From Anisodus tanguticus (Eukaryota > Streptophyta > Magnoliopsida > Solanales > Solanaceae): 64,000 nt of DNA. The stretch covers positions 22,449,001 through 22,513,000 of the forward strand of contig CM067542.1 in assembly GCA_034509755.1 (NCBI GenBank). Direction: 5' to 3'. The notes beneath the pieces were generated by a model. That model was not told where the DNA came from. It saw only the letters and a program-made list of their open reading frames with translations, and made no database searches. This document shows positions 34,322 through 44,579 of this stretch, in pieces (positions within the stretch are counted from its first letter, which is position 1; every line of letters starts with the position of its first letter). The position numbers and the translations under genes are program-made.

Positions 34322-35449
34322 ATTGTGTGATTTCTAAATAAAAACTTCTATAATAAGATCCGTTTCTTTTTCCACTAATGCGTGAGGAAATACTTCGTAA
34401 TCTTTTAAATAGAGAAAATACATGTGCACCTACCTCCGGGTTGTATTTTTAAATGATTGAAATAATACGAAAACAAAATTATTCTAGTTCACCCCTTTAT
34501 TCATGGGATGTAACTAAATGTATCCATCGAAATTATAAGTGTAAGTTGTTTACAGTATTTAATGAAATAATTTTTTAGGTAGAATGAAGGTATTTTTGAG
34601 CCATTTCTAATATGTTGAGATTATTTTTGATTCGATAGGTAGGAGGGAATTTTTGTCTCATTTCTAATACGTTAAGAATATTTTTTTACTCTTTTCCGTT
34701 TAATTTGATTACAAGTATAGTATAAATTTATGTCTGCAAGAATATAAATGAAAAGGATCCGCGGTGTCAAGTTTAGCTTTTATAATATTCTTTTTAAAAT
34801 AGGAGAAGAGTTTGTTGTGGAAGAAATCAAGAAACATCTACTTTACCTTTATTTTACGTAATGTAATTCTCATCTCCACTATGTTATATGACACAATCAA
34901 AGCGGTCATTATCAATGGATTAGAGAATGTAATGGATATGACAATTCCGGCCTCATATTGTTTTCGTGTGTAATGAATGGAATAGATCCTTAACTCCAAA
35001 TGTTTACCACTTTATTCTAAAATTCTATATACATATAATTGGCCTAATTCCATCAATTTTTCGTGACATATTTTAGGGAATAAACCTAAGGCTCTAGAAG
35101 AAAAATAATAATAATAATTTAGCTTTTAACCTACCTTATTCCCTTTTATAGCCAAACATACAGTACTTTGGAAGGAAAAATCTCAATCAGTTTATTGGAA
35201 AAATACCAATTTGAAGAAGCCCTCAACTTTTGTATATCCAATGAGATTTATATAGTATAATTTAAAATAATATTATGGAGAATAGATTCAAAATTGCAAG
35301 AGGGACCATAGTTGATAAATTAAGCTGAAGGATACCATTCTTCAATTAAGATAGACTACTGAAGCTTAAAAGTATCACTGGTTGGAAATTTGCCTTTGGT
35401 GGGAGTTGCGTTCACCCATCTTTAATGACTTAAACACTAGGGTTCTACA
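34322..35449. other. intergenic; contains a short tandem repeat
   Basis: No gene is seen. Two related units of about 54 bp at about 34595 and 34649 contain GCCATTTCTAATATGTT and CTCATTTCTAATACGTT. A related copy lies in inverted orientation at about 19491-19541. Confidence 0.55.
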
Positions 35450-36220
35450 TGTTGGAGACTTTGGTTCTTCACACGTGCATAATCTACTAAGTGAGTAGAT
35501 GATCATAGGGCCAAGGATCGTCAAATTTCGTTAAGAAATGAAAGAGATATTAGTCCACGAAGCGAAGTGTTTGAAGTATGAAAATATGGTGTGGAACAAA
35601 TCTTCCTCATCGGTGGGGAAAGGAAGATTTGTTTATTTTATAAGTCTAAAAAATGGATAAGGGTTTGGGACCCCAAGGGGTCCTGGAGTTTCAGGAAAGG
35701 TAAAATTTAGAAGAGAGGCTCACGACAGAAGGCAGAAAGTTTATGCCTTTTGGGTTGGTTTTGGAGCGTTGAATCTACATTACTTTACACATAAATTCAG
35801 TCATTTACTTGGCTGAATATAACTCCTCACTAAGTGTCATTACATGGCTATTAAAAGACATTAGTTGGCTAGTTGAGAAGTCACCCTCCTTACACTATAA
35901 ATTGAAGCCTTTGGCTCAATTGTTCTAGCTAAAGAGCCAGAAAAAATCAGAAATCTTTTTCTTACTCTCCAGCATCATTTCGTTACTCTAAGTTCTTCAA
36001 AATAACACGTGAGTTTCCTTTGCTCATTTGTTAAGTTGCTGTTTTATCTTGGGAGACTATTGTCCATAACATAAGAGGATATATATGGGACAATCTTGTC
36101 TTAAAGACAGAGTGTCATCACTCGACCCAGCAAAATATCAAAGTGATTGTAATTCAAGTTTGTTGTAATAGCTAGCAGTTATTTACTTCCCGTTTCCTGC
36201 AATTGTTGTAACCCACATCA
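35450..36220 (+). repeat. diverged solo LTR related to copia family of 37562-44063
   Basis: It starts TGTTGGAGAC and shares an ordered series of blocks with the LTR at 37562-38650: the ATCGTCAAATTTCGTTAA region, TATAAATTGA near 35899, and a well-kept block from CTTGGGAGACTATTGTCC (about 36048) to CTTAAAGACAGAG (about 36111). It ends near CCCACATCA. No TSD is clear and the ends are approximate. Confidence 0.65.
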
Positions 36221-36242
36221 CTTTATTAGAGAAATTTCATTT

Positions 36243-36572
36243 TGTAAAGATATGAAACCTGAGCCTAACTCAACCCAAAAGTTAGCTTGTAGGGTGAGGA
36301 TTGTCTAAGTCCATATAAGGAGTCCATGTGCCCATTCCATTTCCTATATGGGACTCTTAACACTCCCCCACACGCTCAGACCTCGTTAATTGGAGCGTGA
36401 ACAATATAATTTGGGGGCCCAACATCGGTGAACAAAGAACTGGAATGGGTCTGGCTCTGACACCATTTAAAGAATGGATCTTGGGCTTAACACAACCCCA
36501 AAAGCTAGGATTGTCCAAGTCCATATAAGGAATCCATGTTCCCATTCCATTTCCGATGTGGGACTCTTAACA
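36243..36572 (-). mobile_element. TRIM element (terminal-repeat retrotransposon in miniature), 330 bp
   Basis: Two direct terminal repeats (36243-36362 and 36466-36572) share phrases such as GTCCATATAAGG and GGGACTCTTAACA. On the minus strand, TGGTGTCAGAGCC (36465-36453) directly follows the right repeat and matches a tRNA-Met primer-binding site. GTGGGGGAG beside the left repeat is a polypurine tract. A perfect 5-bp TSD, CATTT, flanks the whole (36238-36242 and 36573-36577). There is no coding capacity. Confidence 0.92.
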
Positions 36573-36577
36573 CATTT

Positions 36578-37084
36578 GATAACCAAATAGCATAATTAGC
36601 CAAAAAAAAGTGCAAGCATTGGGGATCATAAAATTCTCTTTACCAATTCAAAAAGCAATTAGCTTGTGAATCAAGCCTTCTAATACGTGATTAGAGTGTG
36701 TAATCATCATCTTTATACCCAAGAATCATTTAGCTAATGAAAAAAATATATATATATTCCTTCATTGCAAGAAACCTTGAAAATTTATTGAACATTTCTT
36801 TTTTCTTTATTTGTCATTCTCTACTAGCACTACCTTTTCAAAAGACAGTTTTACCAACTTTGCTTGCATGTAGTTTTCCTAAGGGTATCAAAATCTTTCT
36901 TTTTTTGATAAAGATGGTTCGGCTCTTTTTCTTAGCATGCAAAAGATAAACTTATATTAAAAAAACTTGAACGCCTAATTGTGACATATATGGTGCAAGA
37001 ATATTGTCTCTTTTCACATTGTAGGACTTAGGGTTTTGGCTTTTCTTTTTGATGGGAGAGGGTGTTCTTCACATGGGTGTTCCG

Positions 37085-37125
<41 letters not shown>

Positions 37126-37500
37126 GGTGAGTGACAAGCTATTTGCATGTGGAGCCAAATATGTTACCTCATTCTCATAAGGCCTTACATATGCCTCATG
37201 GCTCATGCATTATTATTAAAGCAAAGGATGTCTTAAAAGGAGGTAATTGGTAGGGATAACTTTGTTTTCTTGAGCAAACTTTCTATGAACATATATAGAT
37301 AGGCATTGCATGAAGGACCAAAAAAGAAAGAAGCAGAGAGTGACATTGCATAGAGTGCCACCACATAGTAGGTATATATATTTATAGAATCAAAGGATCA
37401 CCAAGGTGGAAAATGAGAGGTTTCAAAGCAAAACCAGATCAATATCTACGTCATTTTCATGCATGGTTCCACATGCAATTTTGAACTTTCACGTGTACAT
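36578..37500. other. intergenic with (AT)18 microsatellite
   Basis: There is no supported gene. An (AT)18 tract occupies 37087-37122. The frame at 36737-36949 has no recognisable domain. Confidence 0.6.
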
Positions 37501-37561
37501 TGCCTAATACCATATGACAATAGTGCGTTCGAGGAATAGTAAGAAACTTCTCGCTTGATTT

Positions 37562-38650
37562 TGTTGGAAATTTACTAATGTGGAATTAAGTTTATTCCAT
37601 TATTTGTGACTCGAACAATTGGGCCCCGCACGTCGAAAATATTGTTTCCACATACGTGCAATCTTAGTGCCAAGTATCGTAAATTTCGTTAATAAAAGAG
37701 ATATTGGTACGTAAGTGAAATGTTTGAGACAAAGAATGATGGATGGTTATTGGATGAATAATAAGTGTTCCACATTAGTAAACGAAGAAAGGATTGTGAG
37801 AGGTGTAAGATGGTACGGGTCGAACTGCGGAGCCGAAAAGGGCCACGACGCTAATTCCAGTTTTAGTTTCTGGAGTCGTGGCGCCGCGACGCTAAATGCA
37901 GCAGCGCCGCGGTGCTTCCCAGGAAGTGAGTGCTCGACAGAAGTCCAAAAGTTTGACTGATTATGGAGAGGTTTTGGAGCATTAACTTGACAGTTTTTCC
38001 TCCATAACTCAGCCAATTATTTGGCTGCATTAGTTGGTGGTTTAAAGGGACATTACATGGCATTTAAATGACCATTACATAGGCACTTGAAGAGACCATC
38101 TTGCACACCTATAAATTGAGGCATTTGGCTCAATTCTGTAGAAAAAGAGAAAAAATATACATACAAGTATACAACACCATAAAGACATCAGATTTTCCCG
38201 ATATCAATCCTTCTCTTAGCAATCTTCATTATTCGTGTTCTTCACTGAGATCATTTATGTAGGCTTTGCACACTTGATAGTTTGATGTTTCATTTTGGGA
38301 GACTATTGTCCACACTTCCGTAAAGCCTATATACGGGGGAAATCTTGTCTTAAAGACAGAGAGTCATCTCTCGACTCAGTCGGTGGTGTTGTGGTTTATC
38401 TAATTGGTTGATAAGTATTTCAGGTGTTAACTCAACAGACGAAGGACTCCAACCGTTCGTATCCTTAGCAGATCTACAAGCCACAAGTGTAGCAGTTCAT
38501 GTTCTTGATTCCCGAATACAAGATCCATATTTGAAGTTTCAATTAAAGATCAAGATGTTGACAACTTGTTGTTGTCCTCATAGTTGTTTATCCTTTCGAT
38601 CACTGTAATAGTTATTTACTATTCAAGTTGTTGCTTTACATATTCCAACA
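37562..38650 (+). repeat. 5' LTR of copia family F
   Basis: It is 1089 bp. It has a CpG-rich block at about 37845-37925, TATAAATTGAGG near 38111, and a GGGAGACTATTGTCC to CTTAAAGACAGAG block near 38297-38363. Confidence 0.92.
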
Positions 38651-38685
38651 ATTTTAAGACAAGATTGTATTAGTGATTCGAAAAG

Positions 38686-39145
38686 ATGTTGGTTAACAAG
38701 TGTGTGACCAAATCTGGCTGTGGTTTTCTTCTTGAAAATAGTTCTGTTAATAGTTTTGCTAACAGTTCAAATAACAACCGTGCTTTCGAGATTGGTCCTA
38801 GTTATGGTTCTCTCTTTGATGACAATTACAAGTTTGTTTCCTTCAAAGGTAGGATCTCTGAATCTGATGCTGAGCTTCAAGATACTGCCGATAGTCATGC
38901 TAGTACGGCTAAAGATCAAAGACGAGTTGGTGTTACCTCTCTCGAGGGTGGTGGAAACAAGAACTCACGAGAGGTGAAGGATGTCAACTTGGACAAGAGG
39001 AAAAGGCTGAAGATGATGTTATATCATGTAGCAAAAGGCCTATATTTTTCCTAAAAAAGGATCCAAATTATGGTAAGGAGGATGTTGACACTCAGTCTGA
39101 CTGTAGTGGGCCAGAATCCAAAAGGTCTAAGTTAATAATCCTTCC
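38686..39145 (+). pseudogene. unrecognised coding-like segment at the gag position
   Basis: A 122-codon frame (38686-39054) encodes a Ser/Asn-rich, then acidic, then Lys/Arg-rich polypeptide. An overlapping frame carries on after about 39000 with KRPIFFLKKDPNYGKED and DCSGPESKRSK. I do not recognise it. It lacks the gag signatures seen in the other copia elements. It could be a divergent gag, a captured host exon, or chance. Confidence 0.35.
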
Positions 39146-39460
39146 TTATCTATATATTTGTTTGGTTAATATCTGAATAAAGGAATGTAAATCAAGGCTG
39201 AGAATATGAAAGTGTTTTCATTAAAATCTTATATTCCGTTCTTTTGAGTGTAATTATGACAAGTGTGTAAAGTATGTTCGCACATACGAAGGATAGAGAT
39301 CCACTGATTGTGCGAAAACTATTACCACTCTTAAGTAAGCGTCAGGGATTTCCCTGGGCACCAATCATAAGGGAAGAAGACAAAGAGATAATGACTTATC
39401 TTAACACATTGAACCTGTCACCTATCTGACAGAAGATCATTCATTTGATAGCATGATATT

Positions 39461-39717
39461 GGACACTCAGTCGTACAAAGCCTACAGGCAACTGGAGTGG
39501 GCCAGAATACATTTGATAAGATGATGTTGGACACTCAGTCGTACAAAGCCTACGGGGGACTGGAGTGGGCCAGGATTCAGTTAACAGAAAAGTAATGGAC
39601 ACCTAGTGAGGTGGGCCAGAGTTTTTCAGGTCTTAAATGATATGAATGCCAAAAGAAAGGCAGAAAAGTAATTGGACACTCAGTTTTCCAAAGCAACTGG
39701 AGTGGGCAGAGTATCCA
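39461..39717 (+). repeat. about 68-bp minisatellite inside copia family F
   Basis: Four units begin GGACACTCAGT or a close variant at 39461, 39529, 39597 and 39674 (spacings 68, 68 and 77). Each holds an ACTGGAGTGGGCCAG-like phrase. A fifth isolated copy lies near 39083. The period is not a multiple of three and the frame is not kept. Confidence 0.85.
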
Positions 39718-39759
39718 GATCACATATGATCCGGTTACGCCCTAACCACGGGCAAAAAG

Positions 39760-42300
39760 TTGTTCATGGGAAGCAACACCACCTTTAAAGTAGAAGGGGT
39801 TGGAGAGGTTGTCCTCAATAGGATTTCAGGGAATGGGATCACTCTAAAAGGAGGTGATACATGTCCCAAACTTGGTTTAAGAGACGTTGTTGGTCAAGCT
39901 AGTTTGAGACTAGTCCAACAGGTCTGTAATAACTAAGAATGGTACAGTATGTCTGTAGCTAAATGAATGATATATTTGTAATCCGTGCATCTATGCCATC
40001 ATAGATTAAGACACGTTAAATAGAAAGTCATTTAAAAGCAAATGAAGTTGAGATTGTTGCCTTCTATCGACATAAACCCTCAAAATGAATGTGAGGTAGG
40101 CGAAGAGGCCAAATCATCTTTCCAAGTTCTGTCAAAGGAATAGCGAAAGAAGCACCGCTCCTCTAGAACTTAGTCACACCTACATGGGTGATTTGAAGTT
40201 TATACAAAATAGAGGGGGGATACAAGTACTTTGTGACCTTCATTAATGATGGTACAATGTATTGTATCCTTTGTTTGTTGAAAAGCAAAGATGAAGTTGT
40301 TGAAGCGGATAAGCACTACAAAGCAGAAGTTGAAGGTCAACTAAGCCTACGGATTGAGGAATTCGTAGTGATAGAGGGGGAGAATGTGAAACATCGTTCA
40401 TTAAATGACTGCTCATTACTCACCTCAGTCTAACGGTGTTAGCTAAGCGCAAAGCTGTACGCCCAAAACATGTGGGGCAAGGCGATCCTTACCGCTAATG
40501 CGATTCTCAACAGAACTACGCATAAGGATAATGATAACTCTCTGTGTGAAACATGGAGATGATCTCACATACAAATGTTGTGATATGGGGTGGCTTGGTA
40601 GAGGTTGGAATACCGAAACAGATCTAGTTGGACCTAAGACTGTACATTGCATATCCACTGGATCTGCAAATAACAGTAGTGCTTATCGCCTCTTGGTGTC
40701 AAAGAATGATGAATTCTTTGAAGATAACTTTCCTTGAGAAGGAAAAGAAGTAATTGCTCGAGGTTAACAAGAACCCGCGAGTGCCTGACTATCCGGAACC
40801 AGACGTTCCCGAGCTACATGACTCAGAAGTTGCTGATTATCCGGAACTTATTATTCCAGATCTACAGAACTCAAGGATTCTAGATGTTGAACCGAGGTAG
40901 AGCAAAGAGGGGACAAGGACTTGTTTCAGGCCTTCTAGCTTGTATGGTTGAGAACGAACCTTGGACAATTAACAAATAATTGTCATCTCCAGAAGTGCTG
41001 CTTTGGAAAGAAGCTACAAAGAGAGAAATAGATTCCATCATATTGAACCATACTTGTGTAATGGTTGATCTTCCTTTGGGAAAAGAACCTTTGGGTTGTA
41101 AAAGTGGATACTCAAAATTGAGTACAAAGTAGATGGATCTACTGACGAGTATAAGGCCTCGGCTAGTTGTACATGTGCTCCCATGTGAATAGTTAACATC
41201 TAGGGCCATTGCAGTCTTGCGTGACATGATGTTGAAACAACCTTCCTAACCGGAGAGTTGGAAGGGGAGGATCATAGTTGGTTTGTTGGACTGTTGGGCT
41301 TCTTCCTGAACTTTCATTTTGGTCCCTGAAATGTTTATATTTTGGTTCTGGAAGTTTCAGATAAAACAGAAACAATGAATTTGACAACAGAAACATTGAC
41401 TCTGAAGTTAGAAAGCCAACAGTTGAAAAAACCAACCGTCTAAAAGTGGAAGTTATATTCAAATGAAAGATATGGATATCACAAATGACATCTTAGGAAT
41501 TAGATTTCTAAGACATCTAACGGACTGGTCTAACTCTAAACTTAGTTGTGAGATAATTGACAGTCTCGTTGAAGCCACTAATGGATATGAATCATAGAAC
41601 TTATTGGAATCATGGTGCACCCATATACAAGGAGCGATATGTGCAGGTCACATGTGGTTCAATGTATTGTACACACTACAACGACCTGGTATCGACCTAT
41701 AAAGTAGATCAGTTGAACTAAGGTTCACTCGTGATTCTGGAAATGATTGATAGAATGCGTTAAGTCGGATATGACGATATCTGAAATATTCGCTTATCTA
41801 CGGATTGTGGTATTCTGGATGTCCAGCGGTTCTGGGAGAACACAGTGATGCAAACTGGACATTAACTTGAAGAACACCAAAGCCACAAGTAAATGTGTAT
41901 GGTGGGTCTTGGAAAATCCTCTAAGAAAACTTGCATCGGCCGATTTATGATGAAATCAGAGTTTATCTCTTTAAACAAAGCATGAAGGAAGTTAAATAAC
42001 TTTACGACTCCTTAGAGGACGTCCCTTATTGGGAGAAACCCGTGCCTTCAACAGTTATACACTGTGGCTAGCCGGTTGGCTTTAGGAAGGGCACGGATGA
42101 TGGCTTCTGGATATATCTGTCGGATCTGTCACAGACATAAGACCATATGGTAGTTGATCATCATGGGTGTCACTTCCTTGATTACTAATCAAAGGATATA
42201 GCGAATCCTTTAACTAAGGAATTACCCGAAGATCAAGAGTTTTGCCTGTCTAGGGGAATGGGCTTAAAACCCAAACAATACGAACCTTTGCGGTGGTAAC
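39760..42300 (+). pseudogene. copia pol remnants (family F)
   Basis: Traces appear in the expected order. A protease/pre-integrase region reads MGSNTTFKVEGVGEVVLN (about 39768). Integrase shows YMGDLKFIQNRGG and FVTFINDGTMYC near 40180-40260, KSKDEVVEADKHYKAEVE, and a SPQSNGV trace near 40425. RT start reads WKEATKREIDSIILNHTC near 41010. The RNase H end reads IANPLTKEL-like and SRGMGLKPK near 42195-42275. Frames change often, so only the order and motifs are reliable. Confidence 0.75.
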
Positions 42301-42904
42301 CCAAACATACTGACTGGAGATCTCAAGAATTTGGTTCAATGGGAAAACTAAGCTGCAAAAGGTTCAGTTGAGCGCTTCGGTGGAATCAAGAGCACTTCGT
42401 ATTATGATTGCTGTAAAGAAACATGAATCCAAAGCCATTCCCACGATAGACATTAAAGTGCTACCTGCATGGTGGGTAAAGGTTAAGCTTCCAAACCTTT
42501 AACGATCCTCAAACGGTTGAGGTTAAGGTTGGGGAAACTTTTAATGATTCCTAACACTTGTGAAGTGGGGTATAACAGGATACCTTGTAAAAGATCACCT
42601 ATTTAAGTGCGAGGACAGACCACCTCAAAGGAACGCACTTAAGAATCCAAATGTGTCCACGACCAAAACGAATAAAACAAAAGAAGAAACGAATAAAGGA
42701 GAGGTATTGTGTTGGTACCGTTGTCTTGGCTTACATTAAACACTGACGGTTCAAGACATCACGTTCACCGCACAGTAAGTAAGTCCGATGGTATTCAACT
42801 TGGGAAGGTTCAAAAGGAAGCTAACTCTCTTAATGCAATATCTTTTCGCTGAAAGATTGCTGAAAGTTTACACCTTGTGTGAGCGCCAAAATCTCTGAGG
42901 GGAT

Positions 42905-44063
42905 TGTTGGAAATTTACTAATGTGGAATTAAGTTTATCCCATTATTTGTGACTCAAACAATTTGTCCCCGCATGTCGGAAATACTATTTCCACACACGT
43001 GCAATCTTAGTGCCAAGTATCGTAAATATCTTTAATGAAAGAGATATTGGTACGTAAGTGAAATGTTTGAGACATAGAATGATGGATGGTTATTGGATGA
43101 ATAACAAGTGCTCCACATTGGTAAACGAAGGAAGGATTGTGCGAGGTGTAAGATGGTACGGGTCAAACCGCGGAGCCGAGAAGGGACGCGGCGCCGACCG
43201 GACTGGCCCGCGGAGCCGAGAAGGGACGCGGCGCCGATCGGACTGGGCCGCGGTGCCGGAGTGCCGCGGCACTAATTCCCATTTTAGTTTCTGGAGCCGC
43301 GACGCTAAATGCAGCAGCGCCGTGACGCTTTCCAGGCAATGAGTACTCGACAGAAGTCCAAAAGTTTGGCTGATTATGGAGAGGTTTTGGAGCATTAACT
43401 TGGCAGTTTTTCCTCCATAACTCACCCATTATTTGGCTGCATTAGTTGGTGGTTTAAAAGGCCATTACATGGCATTTAAATGACCATTACATGGGCACTT
43501 GAATGGACTATCTTGCACACCTATAAATTGAGGCCTTTGGCTCAATTCTATAGAAAAAGAGAGACAATATACATACAAGTATACAACACCACAAAGAGAT
43601 CAGATTTTCCTGATATCAATCCTTCTCTTAGCAATCTTCATTATTCGTGTTCTTCGCTGAGATCATTTGTGTAGGCTTTGCACACTTGATAGTTTGTTGT
43701 TTCATCTTGGGAGACTATTGTCCACACTTCCGTAAAGCCTATATATGGGGGCAATCTTGTCTTAAAGACAGAGAGTCATCTCTCGACTCAGCCGGTGGTG
43801 TTGTGCTTTATCTAACTGGTTGCTAAGTGTTTCAGGTGTTAACTCAACAGACGAAGGACTCCAACCGTTCATATCCTCAGCGGATCTACATGTCACAAGT
43901 GTAGTAGTTCATGTTCTTGTATTCCCGATTACAAGATCCATATTTGAAGTTTTAATTAAAGATCAAGATATTGACAACTTGTTGTTGTCCTCATTGTTGT
44001 TTATCCTTTCGAGTACTGTAATAGTTATTTACTATTCCCGTTGTTGCTTTACATATTCCAACA
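42905..44063 (+). repeat. 3' LTR of copia family F, with extra 40-bp duplication
   Basis: It matches 37562-38650 but is longer (1159 bp), partly because a CpG-rich 40-bp unit (GGAGCCGAGAAGGGACGCGG plus 20 bases) is duplicated at about 43172-43251. Confidence 0.92.
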
Positions 44064-44068
44064 TATTT

Positions 44069-44192
44069 TTTATTCCAGTACGAGAAAGTGTTCATACCAA
44101 TGCCTAATACCATATGACAATAGTGCTTTCGAGGAATAGTAAGAAACTTCTCATGAATTTTTATTTCAGTATGAGAAAGTTTATTCATACCA
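44069..44192. repeat. target-site tandem duplication interrupted by the copia element
   Basis: The 52-bp segment 37501-37552 just left of the 5' LTR recurs at 44101-44152 with one mismatch. The downstream part (about 44069-44100, TTTTTATTCCAGTACGAGAA) recurs at about 44157-44192. The copia element therefore sits inside the first unit of an older tandem repeat of about 100 bp. Confidence 0.8.
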
Positions 44193-44579
44193 ATGAGGAC
44201 TGATGTCGACTCATCCAAATCGGTTTATTCTAAATATTAAAGTTGAGATCGAAGTTTATATTCATACCAATTGGCTAATATATCAATTCATTCTATGTAT
44301 TAAAGTTGAGATCGATGATTTCAAGTTCTTTTACCCTATTCAAGAAATTATTTTAAATTACTTGTAGTATGGAGAGAGAGCCTCCAAGCCAACTCACATG
44401 ATGTCTTATTATCAATGGTACAAGACATATAAGGTATGACTGTTGAAAATCTTGATCATCTAAGTCTATAAAATTGAGATCTAAATGTTAGTAAAGTCCA
44501 ACCCTATTTAGAATATTGAGGCGAGACTAGAACTTAAAATTTATAGATTCAAAATTGTCACAATCTAATTTACTTAAGC
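44193..44579. other. intergenic, short direct repeat only
   Basis: The phrase ATTAAAGTTGAGATCGA occurs twice (about 44237 and 44300). No gene is seen. Confidence 0.55.

Larger units (their letters stand above)
37562..44063 (+). mobile_element. strongly decayed Ty1/copia element (family F)
   Basis: LTRs at 37562-38650 and 42905-44063 start TGTTGGAAATTTAC and end CATATTCCAACA. The interior holds scattered copia pol traces in the plus sense. The likely TSD is imperfect (GATTT left, TATTT right). No primer-binding site is recognisable after the 5' LTR, so the leader has probably been deleted or mutated. A solo LTR of the same family lies at 45354. Confidence 0.88.

Noticed and set aside
39461..39717. 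A CRISPR-like array
   Set aside because: Units are 68 bp head-to-tail repeats without unique spacers, in a plant retrotransposon.
37501..44152. A 52-bp target-site duplication of the copia element
   Set aside because: Copia integrase makes 5-bp duplications, and the right copy is not adjacent to the LTR; an older tandem repeat explains it.
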